This document shows, in pieces, positions 1 through 8,263 of a stretch of 64,000 bases of DNA (positions are counted from its first letter, which is position 1; each line of letters starts with the position of its first letter). This DNA comes from Tranquillimonas rosea (GTDB lineage: Bacteria > Pseudomonadota > Alphaproteobacteria > Rhodobacterales > Rhodobacteraceae): positions 283,718 to 347,717 of the forward strand of contig NZ_FOGU01000003.1 in assembly GCF_900111315.1 (NCBI RefSeq). Direction: 5' to 3'. A program made the position numbers and the translations under genes. Under the pieces are notes generated by a model. The model worked only from the letters and a program-made list of their open reading frames with translations. It was not told the DNA's origin and did no database searches.

Positions 1-1
1 C

Positions 2-247
2 TGCCACAAGTTCGAGGAATTGTCGGCGCATGTCCGGCTCGACAACGGCGCGGTCATCCATCCGGGTGACAGCGTCCAGGTTCAGGGACCGCCGGTCATG
101 GCGCCCTGGGATCACCACGTCGTCGAAAGGCGCACGGCAAAGATCACCCGCGCGAGCGCGCTCGAGCGGTTCTGGACGAGGATGACCGGAGACCTGGAAT
201 TCATGGAACTCTGCGAGTTCTCCTTCTCCGAGGAGGCAACACTATGA
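2..247 (+). CDS. Photosynthesis-cluster conserved hypothetical, 5' truncated by window edge
   Basis: The reading frame is open to the left edge, so only about 81 C-terminal residues are visible. A TTG at position 20 could be taken as a start, but in-frame codons continue upstream of it, so the gene probably begins outside the window. The product is small and soluble-looking, with no obvious domain. Its stop overlaps the acsF start as ATGA, so the two are translationally coupled. In Rhodobacterales a small conserved gene of unknown function commonly sits between puhC and acsF, and this fits that place. The assignment rests on position only. Confidence 0.6.
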   Translation, partial: CHKFEELSAHVRLDNGAVIHPGDSVQVQGPPVMAPWDHHVVERRTAKITRASALERFWTRMTGDLEFMELCEFSFSEEATL

Positions 248-1362
248 ACGCCCATGCCGCCGACGCCACCACCGTCGAGGAAGGCCTCGCCATCCAACAG
301 GAAAAGGCGAAATTCGACACCAAGGCCGCCACAGACCTGGCGATGCAGAACACGCTGCTCACGCCGCGCTTCTACACCACCGATTTCGACGAGCTCGACG
401 CGATCGACGTCTCACCCGTGCGCGAGGACTGGGACGCGCTCCTGGCGCGGATGAAGGCGGACCCCAACAAGGGACACTTCAAGAAGAACGAGGACTGGGA
501 TGCCATCGACTGGGAGGGCATGGAGCCCGAGCTGAAGAAGGAGTTCCTGGACTTCCTGATCTCGTCCTGCACTGCCGAGTTCTCGGGCTGCGTGCTCTAC
601 AAGGAGATGAAGCGCCGCGGCACCAACAAGGACATCTGCGAGCTTTTCAGCTACATGAGCCGCGACGAGGCGCGTCATGCCGGCTTCATCAACGACGCGC
701 TGCGCGAGGCCGGCGTGGCGGTGAACCTGGGCTTCCTGACGAAGGAGAAGAAATACACCTTCTTCCGGCCCAAGTTCATCTACTACGCCACCTATCTCAG
801 CGAGAAGATCGGCTACGCCCGCTACATCACGATCTACCGCCATCTCGAAGCGCACCCCGAGCACCGTTTCCACCCAATCTTCAAGTGGTTCAAGGAATGG
901 TGCAACGACGAGTTCAGCCACGGCGAGGCCTTCGCCCTGCTGATGCGCACGGACCCGAAGATCACCCAGAGCTTCGCCAACAAGCTGTGGATCCGGTTCT
1001 TCCTGACGGCGGTGTTCTCGACCATGTGGATCCGCGACCACGCGCGGCCCCGGTTCCACGAGGCCCTGGGCGTCGACATCGACTGGTACGACCAGGAGGT
1101 CTTCCGCAAGACGTCGACGATCGCGCGACAGGTCTTTCCTGTCGAGCTGGACCTGGATCATCCGCGCTGGCGTCGGGGACTGGACGCGATGGACCGCGCC
1201 TTCCGGGCGATGGACCGCGCCAAGGCGCGCGGCGGCCCGGCGGGCCTGGCGGGCCGGATGATGGCCGGCAGCCGCGCGGCGCTTGCCTTCGTCTCGCTCT
1301 ACACGATCCCGGTGAAGAAGAACGACGTGCCCGAAAGCGTGCGGCTCGAACCGGCGTATTGA
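244..1362 (+). CDS. acsF: Aerobic magnesium-protoporphyrin IX monomethyl ester (oxidative) cyclase
   Basis: This is the oxygen-dependent cyclase that builds the fifth (E) ring of bacteriochlorophyll, converting Mg-protoporphyrin IX monomethyl ester to divinyl protochlorophyllide. The 372-aa length is normal for the family. Diiron-type motifs are visible: a Glu in the AEFSGCVLYKE segment near residue 112, DEARH near 141-145, and NDEFSHGEAF near 221-230. It follows the upstream small gene with a 4-bp overlap and precedes puhE and hemA, the standard order at the end of the photosynthesis cluster. Having the oxygen-requiring enzyme fits an aerobic anoxygenic phototroph. Identification is firm. 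Confidence 0.95.
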   Translation: MNAHAADATTVEEGLAIQQEKAKFDTKAATDLAMQNTLLTPRFYTTDFDELDAIDVSPVREDWDALLARMKADPNKGHFKKNEDWDAIDWEGMEPELKKEFLDFLISSCTAEFSGCVLYKEMKRRGTNKDICELFSYMSRDEARHAGFINDALREAGVAVNLGFLTKEKKYTFFRPKFIYYATYLSEKIGYARYITIYRHLEAHPEHRFHPIFKWFKEWCNDEFSHGEAFALLMRTDPKITQSFANKLWIRFFLTAVFSTMWIRDHARPRFHEALGVDIDWYDQEVFRKTSTIARQVFPVELDLDHPRWRRGLDAMDRAFRAMDRAKARGGPAGLAGRMMAGSRAALAFVSLYTIPVKKNDVPESVRLEPAY

Positions 1363-1370
1363 CGTAATCG

Positions 1371-1398
1371 CTCCGGCGGCCCCGACGGGCGGCCGGAG
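1371..1398 (+). other. Intercistronic hairpin between acsF and puhE
   Basis: CTCCGGC at 1371-1377 pairs with GCCGGAG at 1392-1398, and a CCC/GGG pairing can form inside. No T-tract follows, so it looks less like a terminator than an RNA-processing or mRNA-stability element inside the operon. Visible only as base pairing. Confidence 0.3.
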
Positions 1399-1425
1399 CC
1401 CCTGGAAGCGGAAAGGAAGACACAG

Positions 1426-2223
1426 GTGGGCAACCTCTGGATCGCAGCGTTCGTGGCTCTCTTCGTGTGGTGGTTCGCCACCGGTGCGATCCTGTGGGCC
1501 GTGAAGCGCGCCGACCGCCTGGGTCCGGGCGCGCATGTCACGGGCGTGATCCTCGGGCTTCCGCTGCTGCTGGGCGGCGCGGCGGCCCTGGGCTGGTCGC
1601 TGGACCGCACCGGGCCTTTCGCAGCCTACGCCGGGTTCCTGTCGGCCCTCGCGATCTGGGGCTGGATCGAGCTTGCCTTCCTCTCCGGTGTCGTCACCGG
1701 GCCGAACCGCCTTGCCTGCCCGGCCCGCCTGCCCCTGTGGGACAGGTTCCTGCGGGCCTGGGGCACGGTGGCCTATCACGAGATCCTGCTGGCGCTCGCC
1801 CTGTCGGGCATCCTCTGGGCCAGCGCCGGCGCATCGAACCCGGTCGCGCTCTGGACATTCGCCGTGCTCTTCGCGGCGCGCGTGTCGGCCAAGCTGAACC
1901 TGTTTCTCGGCGTGCCGCGCGTTCACACCGAATTTTTACCACGACCGCTCAAGCATCTGCCGAGCCATTTCCGCATTGCGCGGCAGACCTGGGCCTTTCC
2001 CGTCTCGATCCTGGGGCTGTCGCTCGCCGCCTACTGGTGGACCGAGCGGGCGATGGCGACCGGAGAGGTGCAGTACGCCCTTCTGGCCGCGCTCACCGCG
2101 CTGGCGCTCCTGGAACACTGGCTGATGGTTCTGCCGCTGCCCGACGACAAGCTCTGGCGCTGGATGCTGCCCGCGCCGGAAACCGACAAGACCAAGTCTG
2201 CGAGGATGCAAGATGGATTATGA
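1426..2223 (+). CDS. puhE: PuhE photosynthetic complex assembly protein (DUF3623-type membrane protein)
   Basis: A 265-aa polytopic inner-membrane protein made mostly of hydrophobic helices, beginning with a membrane segment in its first 25 residues. The start is GTG, placed behind a GGAAAGGAAGA ribosome-binding site. PuhE sits between acsF and hemA in purple bacteria and is linked to assembly or amount of the reaction centre and light-harvesting complexes. Its biochemical activity is not settled. Its end overlaps the hemA start by 11 bp, so translation is probably coupled. The call rests on position, size and membrane character. Confidence 0.88.
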   Translation: MGNLWIAAFVALFVWWFATGAILWAVKRADRLGPGAHVTGVILGLPLLLGGAAALGWSLDRTGPFAAYAGFLSALAIWGWIELAFLSGVVTGPNRLACPARLPLWDRFLRAWGTVAYHEILLALALSGILWASAGASNPVALWTFAVLFAARVSAKLNLFLGVPRVHTEFLPRPLKHLPSHFRIARQTWAFPVSILGLSLAAYWWTERAMATGEVQYALLAALTALALLEHWLMVLPLPDDKLWRWMLPAPETDKTKSARMQDGL

Positions 2224-3427
2224 CACGCTGTTCCAGGCCCAACTGGACGACCTGAAGGCCGAAGGGAACTATCGCATCTTCGCCGAGCTGGAGCGCCGCT
2301 GCGGGACCTACCCGCGCGCCACGAGCTACGAGGGCGGCGGCACCTCCGAGGTCACCGTCTGGTGTTCCAACGACTATCTCGGGATGGGACAGCATCCCGA
2401 CGTGGTCGGCGCCATGGTCGAGGTCGCGCAGACCTGCGGCACCGGGGCGGGCGGCACCCGCAACATATCGGGCACCAACCATCACCATCTGCTGCTGGAG
2501 CGCGAGATCGCCGATCTCCACGACAAGGAGGACGCGCTGCTGTTCACCTCGGGCTACGTCTCGAACTGGGCCGCGCTGGGAACGCTGGGCGCCCGCCTGC
2601 CCGGCGCCGTCATCCTGTCCGACGCCCTGAACCATGCCAGCATGATCGAGGGCATCCGCCATTCCCGCGCCGAAAAGCGGATCTGGCGGCACAATGACCC
2701 CGAGGACCTGAACCGCCACCTCTCGGCGCTGGCCGCCGACGTCCCCAAGATCGTCGCCTTCGAATCCGTCTACTCGATGGACGGTGATATCGCCCCCATC
2801 GACGAGATCGTCGACGTCGCCGAGGCGCATGGCGCCATGACCTATCTCGACGAGGTGCACGCCGTCGGCATGTACGGCCCACGCGGCGGCGGCGTCGCGG
2901 AAGAGCGCGGGTTGATGGACCGCATCACGCTGATCGAGGGAACGCTGGGCAAGGCGTTCGGTTGCTTCGGCGGCTACATCTCGGGGTCGGCGGCGCTCTG
3001 CGATTTCATTCGCTCGTTCTCCAGCGGTTTCATCTTCACCACCGCCCTGCCCCCGGCCGTGGCCGCGGCGGCGCGGACCTCGATCGCGCATCTCAAGACC
3101 AGCCACCAGGAGCGCGCCCGGCAGCGGGCGCAGGTGGCCAAGCTGCGCGCACGCCTCGACGCGATGGGCATCCCGCACCTGCCGAACCCGAGCCACATCA
3201 TACCCGTGATGATCAAGGACCCGGTGAAGTGCCGGCAGATCAGCGACACGCTGATGCACGATTTCGGGATCTACGTTCAGCCGATCAACTATCCGACGGT
3301 CCCTAAGGGAACCGAGAGGTTGCGCATCACGCCGGGCCCTCTGCATTCGGATGCGGACATCGACCATTTCGCGCAAGCCCTGAACAGTCTCTGGCGGCAA
3401 TGCGCGCTGGCCCGTGCCGTTGCCTGA
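2213..3427 (+). CDS. hemA: 5-aminolevulinate synthase
   Basis: A PLP-dependent enzyme that condenses glycine and succinyl-CoA to 5-aminolevulinate, the first step of heme and bacteriochlorophyll synthesis by the Shemin route of alphaproteobacteria. At 404 aa it is full length. The Schiff-base lysine is Lys247 in EGTLGKAFG, and the cofactor-binding Asp213 lies in YLDEVHAVG. The glycine-rich [12 protein letters not shown] segment is present near residues 76-87. Placing hemA in the photosynthesis operon couples precursor supply to pigment synthesis. Other copies may exist elsewhere, since many Rhodobacterales carry two. Confidence 0.95.
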   Translation: MDYDTLFQAQLDDLKAEGNYRIFAELERRCGTYPRATSYEGGGTSEVTVWCSNDYLGMGQHPDVVGAMVEVAQTCGTGAGGTRNISGTNHHHLLLEREIADLHDKEDALLFTSGYVSNWAALGTLGARLPGAVILSDALNHASMIEGIRHSRAEKRIWRHNDPEDLNRHLSALAADVPKIVAFESVYSMDGDIAPIDEIVDVAEAHGAMTYLDEVHAVGMYGPRGGGVAEERGLMDRITLIEGTLGKAFGCFGGYISGSAALCDFIRSFSSGFIFTTALPPAVAAAARTSIAHLKTSHQERARQRAQVAKLRARLDAMGIPHLPNPSHIIPVMIKDPVKCRQISDTLMHDFGIYVQPINYPTVPKGTERLRITPGPLHSDADIDHFAQALNSLWRQCALARAVA

Positions 3428-3618
3428 CCATCCGCCCGGTTCTTCGCCCCTTTCTCCCTGCCCTCCCGCGCCGGACCGGCGCGAGAGCGGCCTCGGCCAT
3501 GCCCGCCCGTCGCGCGGCATGCCGTCGCGTCGCTTGCTCGGACTCGGCGATGCGCTATTTTCAACCTGCGATGCCGGGCGGCACGCTGCCCGGTTTCCAA
3601 TCCAACAGCGAGGTTTCT

Positions 3619-4092
3619 ATGCTCCATCGTATCGCCATCGCCGCCGTGACGGTTGCCACCGCCTCGGCCGCGCAAGCCCAGGATGTCGGAGACGCGTCCG
3701 CCGGGGAACAACTCTTCAACCAGTGCCAGACGTGCCATGTCGTCGTCGATGACGAGGGCAACACGATCGCCGGTCGCAACGCGCGGACCGGCCCGAACCT
3801 GTACGGCGTGATCGGGCGCCAGGCGGGAACGGTGGAAGATTTCCGCTATGGCGACGCCATGGTCGAAGCCGGCGAGCAGGGTCTCGTCTGGGATGCCGAG
3901 ACCTTCGTTCAGTACGTGCAGGACCCGACCGGCTTCCTGCGTGAATACCTCGACGATAGCCGCGCGCGCGGCAAGATGTCGTTCCGCGTGCGCTCGGAAG
4001 AGGATGCCCAGAACCTCTACGCCTATCTCGCCTCGGTCGGTCCCGATGGCGGCGAAGGCGACGGCGACGGCGAGGAAGACAGCGGCTCCTGA
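3619..4092 (+). CDS. cycA: Cytochrome c2-type soluble cytochrome c
   Basis: A periplasmic electron carrier, expected to shuttle electrons from the cytochrome bc1 complex to the photosynthetic reaction centre and/or oxidases. The reading frame extends upstream, but the ATG at 3619 gives a clean signal peptide (residues 1 to about 20, ending AQA) and follows a GCGAGG site. The heme-binding CQTCH is at residues 36-40. A likely axial Met is Met120 in GKMSF. The 157-aa product ends in an unusual Gly/Asp/Glu-rich acidic tail after residue 141. It is the last gene of the acsF-puhE-hemA-cycA series and is followed by a terminator. Confidence 0.9.
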   Translation: MLHRIAIAAVTVATASAAQAQDVGDASAGEQLFNQCQTCHVVVDDEGNTIAGRNARTGPNLYGVIGRQAGTVEDFRYGDAMVEAGEQGLVWDAETFVQYVQDPTGFLREYLDDSRARGKMSFRVRSEEDAQNLYAYLASVGPDGGEGDGDGEEDSGS

Positions 4093-4116
4093 CGCCCCGC
4101 TGCTCTTTCAATGACG

Positions 4117-4141
4117 AAACCCCGGCCCTGGGCCGGGGTTT
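4117..4141 (+). terminator. Intrinsic terminator after cycA
   Basis: AAACCCCGGCC (4117-4127) and GGCCGGGGTTT (4131-4141) form a perfect 11-bp stem with a 3-nt loop. The downstream arm ends in TTTCTTGTTT. The A-start/T-end arms make it able to work in both directions, which suits the convergent aglE gene ending at 4168. Confidence 0.85.
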
Positions 4142-4167
4142 CTTGTTTCACGGGTCGTCGCGACGCC

Positions 4168-5520
4168 TCACTTGATGCGCGACCACCGCTCCTGCACCGC
4201 GGCGGCGACGTCCCCGGCCGAAGCGCCGGTCTGGTAGTCGACCATCGCTTCCCAGAAGGCGGATGTGCCGATCTCGCTCGGCATCAGGTCGGAGCCGTCG
4301 AACCGGAAGGTCGAGGCGTTCGTCAGGATCTCGCCCTGCGCCGCCTGCGTCTCGGTCGCGTAGGTTTCGGTGTTCGCCTCGAGATGCGGCGTCAGGAACT
4401 GGCCCTGGCTGATCTGCAACTCGTGCGCCACCGGCGTCTTGAGGAACTCGACGAAGGCGCGGGAGATGTCGCGATCCGAGGTCATCGAGATCACGCCGCC
4501 CGAACCGAGCACCGGCTTGCCCAGTTCCTTGTCGGCGTAGGCCGGGAAATAGAAGAAATCGGCGTCGAGCCCGACCTCCACGTCGGACGGGAAGAAGTTC
4601 GGCACGAAACTGGCCTGCCGGTGCAGGTAACATTCCGGCGGAAAGCTGAAGAGGCCCGCGGGGCTGTCGCGGAAATCGGTCGTCGCCACGGCGTCGCTGC
4701 CTCCGGCGACGAAGTCGTCGTTGCGGGCGAACCAGCCATACTCTTCGATCGCCGCGACGATGCGCGGATCGTCGAACGGGATCTCGTTGGTGACCCACTG
4801 GTCGTAGACCTCTGGCGGCTGGGTGCGCAGGACAAATTCCTCGACCCAGTCGGTCGCCGGCCAGCCCGTCGCGTTGCCGGCGCCGAGGCCGATGCACCAC
4901 GGCGTCTCGCCGTCCTCGACGATCCGCTCGGTCAGCGCCTTCAGCTCTTCCATCGTCTCGGGCACCTCGTAGCCCGCCTCGTCGAAGATCTCGGGCGCGT
5001 ACCAGACGAGGCTCTTGACGTCGGCGCCGAAGATCGTGCCGTAGATGTGCTCGTCCCCCTCGGGGCCCGGATAGGTCACGAGATCGGCCCATGACGAGCC
5101 GGCGGCGAAGGTCTCTTCGAACCATTGCCGGTTGGCGTCGTCCAGCGGCACCAGCACGCCACGCCCCGCCATGTCCGCGGCAAGGCCGGGCTGCGGGAAC
5201 ATGGCGATGTCCGGCAGGGTCTGCGATTCGGCGGCGATGACGATGTCCTGCTCGAAGCTGTCCGAGCCCGACAGCGTCACGGTCGCACCAGTCGCCTCCT
5301 CGAAATAAGCGAACAGGTTCTCGAGCTTGTCCTTGTCGCGCCCGGTGGAGGCGCCCAGCACTTCGAGCGCCTCGCCCGAGAAATCGTACTGGTCCGCGAA
5401 GGACTGGTAGGCGACCCAGGAGAACGGCCCTTCCCCGATCGGTTGGATCAGGTCCTGCGACACGGCCGGTCCGGCCATGAGTGCATTGGCGGCAGTGAAC
5501 GTCAGCAGGCGCTTGGTCAT
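4168..5520 (-). CDS. aglE: Alpha-glucoside ABC transporter substrate-binding protein
   Basis: A periplasmic family-1 sugar-binding protein expected to capture alpha-glucosides (sucrose, trehalose, maltose type). The start was set at the ATG at 5520 because it opens a signal peptide (MTKRLLTFTAANALMAGPAVSQ) and follows a GGGAGG site. The 450-aa mature-type sequence carries features typical of this family, such as the IAMFPQPG and CIGLGAGNATGWPATDW segments. It is controlled by an evident operator at 5543-5558. Oddly, the permease and ATPase genes (aglF, aglG, aglK) that normally follow are absent: the next gene is the convergent cycA. It must work with a membrane complex encoded elsewhere, or be a relic. 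Confidence 0.85.
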   Translation of the reverse strand: MTKRLLTFTAANALMAGPAVSQDLIQPIGEGPFSWVAYQSFADQYDFSGEALEVLGASTGRDKDKLENLFAYFEEATGATVTLSGSDSFEQDIVIAAESQTLPDIAMFPQPGLAADMAGRGVLVPLDDANRQWFEETFAAGSSWADLVTYPGPEGDEHIYGTIFGADVKSLVWYAPEIFDEAGYEVPETMEELKALTERIVEDGETPWCIGLGAGNATGWPATDWVEEFVLRTQPPEVYDQWVTNEIPFDDPRIVAAIEEYGWFARNDDFVAGGSDAVATTDFRDSPAGLFSFPPECYLHRQASFVPNFFPSDVEVGLDADFFYFPAYADKELGKPVLGSGGVISMTSDRDISRAFVEFLKTPVAHELQISQGQFLTPHLEANTETYATETQAAQGEILTNASTFRFDGSDLMPSEIGTSAFWEAMVDYQTGASAGDVAAAVQERWSRIK

Positions 5521-5542
5521 CGTTTCCTCCCTAGAGGCGCTA

Positions 5543-5558
5543 TCCGAAACGTTTCGGA
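5543..5558. promoter_or_regulatory. AglR (LacI-family) operator upstream of aglE
   Basis: Perfect palindrome TCCGAAACGTTTCGGA, with the central CG dyad typical of LacI/GalR operators, 22 bp upstream of the aglE start. Its core recurs exactly at 6627-6640 before aglA. Confidence 0.85.
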
Positions 5559-5601
5559 AAACATGCCTGCGGGAAGGATTCGAGTCAACTCCGGCGTTCA
5601 C

Positions 5602-6561
5602 TCACTCCGACAGGTGGATATCGAGAAGCGTTTGCGGCCGCCCGCCGGCGATGGCCTCGGCCAGCCCGTCGCAGAGCGGGACCCAGGCGTCCGACAGCGG
5701 CGCGACGGTTCGGATCAGGGGCGGCGGCACACGGTCGGCCGCATAGCGCAGCAGCGCGTCGTCGTGCGCGGCGAGCGAAAGGTCCGGACACGCGGCGCGC
5801 AGACCCGCCGCGAGCATCATGTTCCCAGCGATCGCACCGTCCATGCCCTTGTCGCGCAGGTATTCTCCGTCGGCGCGTCCACGCGCTTCGGTCATCGGAC
5901 CCGGATGCACGTGCAGCGTGGCCGGCGCGACACCGGCCTCGGCCAGCGCCGCCTCGGCGCCGGCGCGGCGCAGGCTGGCATATGGCCGGTCCGCCGGACC
6001 GTCGATGAGGGCGAGAGACCGGCAGCCCCGACGTAGCAAGGCGGCGGCAAGATCGTGGCCGATTGCCCGGTGATCGATGTCGACGAACGGATAGGCGGCG
6101 TCCAGCCGATCGCGCCCGTGCACGATGAAGGGCGTCGCGCTGTCCTGCAGCACGACGATCCGCGGATCATCGAGTTGCGGGTCCGTGACGATGACACCGT
6201 CCACCGACCCGTTCTGCACCAGCTTGCGATGCGCCTCGGCCGGGTCGTCCCCTTCGGACAGAACGTGCAGGACGAATTGCAGCCCGCGCCGCGAGAACTC
6301 GGCGGAGAGGCCCATCACCGTTTCCATAAGGATCTCGATCTCTACGGTTTCGGACCGGCCCGGAACGATCATCGCAACGAGACCGGACCGCCCCGACTTC
6401 AGCTTTCGCGCCGTGAGGTTGGGACGATAGCCGATCTCGCGCGCGCCCTCGCGGACCCGTTCCTTGGTGGCCACGCTGACGTCCGAGTGATCGTTCAGCG
6501 CCCGACTCACCTGCGTCACCGACAGGTTTAGATGTCTTGCCAAGTCTTTCAGCGTCGCCAC
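5602..6561 (-). CDS. aglR: LacI-family transcriptional regulator of the alpha-glucoside genes
   Basis: A 319-aa regulator. Residues 1-50 form a LacI-type helix-turn-helix with hinge (ATLKDLARHLNLSVTQVSRALN, slightly changed from the usual VA..AGVS..TVS). The rest is a periplasmic-binding-protein-like effector domain. The start codon is GTG at 6561. It lies between aglE and the divergent aglA, and operators with the same core flank it on both sides, so it most likely represses both genes until an alpha-glucoside binds. The operator at 6627 also sits 65 bp upstream of its own start, so autoregulation is likely. Confidence 0.85.
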   Translation of the reverse strand: MATLKDLARHLNLSVTQVSRALNDHSDVSVATKERVREGAREIGYRPNLTARKLKSGRSGLVAMIVPGRSETVEIEILMETVMGLSAEFSRRGLQFVLHVLSEGDDPAEAHRKLVQNGSVDGVIVTDPQLDDPRIVVLQDSATPFIVHGRDRLDAAYPFVDIDHRAIGHDLAAALLRRGCRSLALIDGPADRPYASLRRAGAEAALAEAGVAPATLHVHPGPMTEARGRADGEYLRDKGMDGAIAGNMMLAAGLRAACPDLSLAAHDDALLRYAADRVPPPLIRTVAPLSDAWVPLCDGLAEAIAGGRPQTLLDIHLSE

Positions 6562-6626
6562 GAGCGCCCCCTATCCGAACGTCCACTTGCGCCGCCGTAA
6601 CGTTTGGGTCAAGTTCAGCCAGCAAC

Positions 6627-6640
6627 CCGAAACGTTTCGG
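6627..6640. promoter_or_regulatory. AglR operator upstream of aglA/aglR
   Basis: CCGAAACGTTTCGG, a 14-bp perfect palindrome identical to the core of the site at 5543-5558. It lies 13 bp upstream of the aglA start, just before its ribosome-binding site, where a bound repressor would block initiation or elongation, and within the aglR-aglA divergent region. Confidence 0.85.
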
Positions 6641-6652
6641 ATGGAGCGAAAG

Positions 6653-8251
6653 ATGACGACAGAGCAAGAATGGTGGCGCGGCTCGGTGACTTACCAGATC
6701 TATCCGCGCAGCTTCCAGGACGACAACGCCGACGGCATGGGCGATCTGCAGGGCATCATCCGCCGCCTGCCCCATGTCGCCGACATGGGCGTCGACGCGA
6801 TCTGGCTGTCGCCGTTCTTCACCTCACCGATGGCCGACATGGGCTATGACGTGTCCGATCACCGCGACGTCGATCCGACCTTCGGGACGCTTGCGGATTT
6901 CGACGCGCTGGTCGCCCGCGCGCACGAGCTGGGGCTCAAGGTCATCATCGACCAGGTGCTGTCGCATTCGTCCGACCGGCACCCGTTCTTCCAGGAAAGC
7001 CGCTCGTCGCGGAGCAATGCCAAGGCGGACTGGTATGTCTGGCACGACGCCCGGCCCGAAGGCTCGCCGCCGAACAACTGGCAGTCGATCTTCGGCGGGC
7101 CGGCATGGACCTGGGACGTGCGGCGGCGACAGTACTATTTCCACCAGTTCCTGAGAGAGCAGCCGGACCTGAACTTTCACAATCCCGAGGTACAGGACTG
7201 GGCGCTGGACACGCTGCGGTTCTGGCTGGACCGTGGCGTCGACGGCTTTCGGCTGGACGCGGTGAACCACTACGTCCACGACGCGGAGCTGCGCGACAAC
7301 CCGCCCGACATCCGCGAAAAGTCCGAGCCGGACTACAAGACCTTCGAGATGCAATACCCGATCCACTCGAAGAACCGTCCCGAGAACCTGACCTTTATCG
7401 AGCGCGTCCGCGCCCTGACCGACAGCTACGACGCCCGCACCCTGATCGGAGAGATCGGCGAGGCGCACCACCCTGTCGAGCGGCTTCAGGACTATACCGG
7501 GCCGGGACGCCTGCATCAGGCCTACCACACCGCCCTGATGCACAAACCCTACGGCGCCGCCTTCATCCGCAGCCAGCTGGAGGAGATGTTCCGCGACGGC
7601 TATGCCGGCTGCCCGAACTGGGCGTTTTCCAGCCACGACGTGCCGCGGCACGTGTCCCGCTGGGCCGACTATGCCGCCACGTCCGAGGCCTTCGCCAAGA
7701 TGACCTGTGCGCTGCTGCTTTCCCTGCGCGGGTCGGTTTGCCTGTACCAGGGCGAAGAACTGGGGCTCGAGCAGACCGAACTGGACTACGACGAACTGGT
7801 CGACCCCGAGGGCAAGACGTTCTATCCTGAAAATCCGGGCCGGGACGGCAGCCGCACGCCGATGCCCTGGACGGCGGACACGCCACAGGCCGGCTTTTCC
7901 GAGGCGCCAAAGACATGGCTGCCGATAAAGCCGGCGCAGGCCCGGCGGGCCGTCGACCGGCAGGAGGGCGACCGGGAGTCGGTTCTGAGCTTCTACAAGC
8001 GGATGATCGTCCTGCGGCGCGAGCGCCCTGCCCTGCGCTCCGGCGGGATGCGCTTTCTCGATCTGCCGCCGCCGCTGCTCGGGATACGGCGCGGGGACGA
8101 CACGCTCTGCGTCTTCAACCTCGATCCCGTCGCGTCCGAGGCGGAGTTTTCCGGCATGGGCGGCATCCTGGCGAGCGAGGGCGTGACCTGTGACGGCGCG
8201 CACATCTCGTTCGCGCCCAACGGCTTCGTCATCGCGGAGACCGGCGGTTAG
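6653..8251 (+). CDS. aglA: Alpha-glucosidase, GH13 (GH13_23-like)
   Basis: A cytoplasmic exo-alpha-glucosidase expected to cut imported alpha-glucosides to glucose. The ATG at 6653 was chosen over upstream codons because it follows a GGAG site and gives the usual N-terminus; the earlier frame would include the operator. GH13 signatures are clear: the VTYQIYPRSF opening, nucleophile Asp202 in DGFRLDAVN, acid/base Glu267 in LIGEIGE, and third Asp329 in SSHDVPR (the usual Asn before His is Ser here). At 532 aa it is full length. It is divergent from aglR and shares an operator with it. Confidence 0.92.
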   Translation: MTTEQEWWRGSVTYQIYPRSFQDDNADGMGDLQGIIRRLPHVADMGVDAIWLSPFFTSPMADMGYDVSDHRDVDPTFGTLADFDALVARAHELGLKVIIDQVLSHSSDRHPFFQESRSSRSNAKADWYVWHDARPEGSPPNNWQSIFGGPAWTWDVRRRQYYFHQFLREQPDLNFHNPEVQDWALDTLRFWLDRGVDGFRLDAVNHYVHDAELRDNPPDIREKSEPDYKTFEMQYPIHSKNRPENLTFIERVRALTDSYDARTLIGEIGEAHHPVERLQDYTGPGRLHQAYHTALMHKPYGAAFIRSQLEEMFRDGYAGCPNWAFSSHDVPRHVSRWADYAATSEAFAKMTCALLLSLRGSVCLYQGEELGLEQTELDYDELVDPEGKTFYPENPGRDGSRTPMPWTADTPQAGFSEAPKTWLPIKPAQARRAVDRQEGDRESVLSFYKRMIVLRRERPALRSGGMRFLDLPPPLLGIRRGDDTLCVFNLDPVASEAEFSGMGGILASEGVTCDGAHISFAPNGFVIAETGG

Positions 8252-8263
8252 CGTGAGGGACCG

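Noticed and set aside
412-1926. A 504-aa open frame antisense to acsF and puhE
   Set aside because: It is opposite two clearly conserved genes, is rich in Arg/Gly/Ala/Gln, and has no family features. Long antisense frames are expected at this GC content.
2093-3520. A 475-aa open frame antisense to hemA
   Set aside because: Shadow of the conserved hemA frame, with low-information composition.
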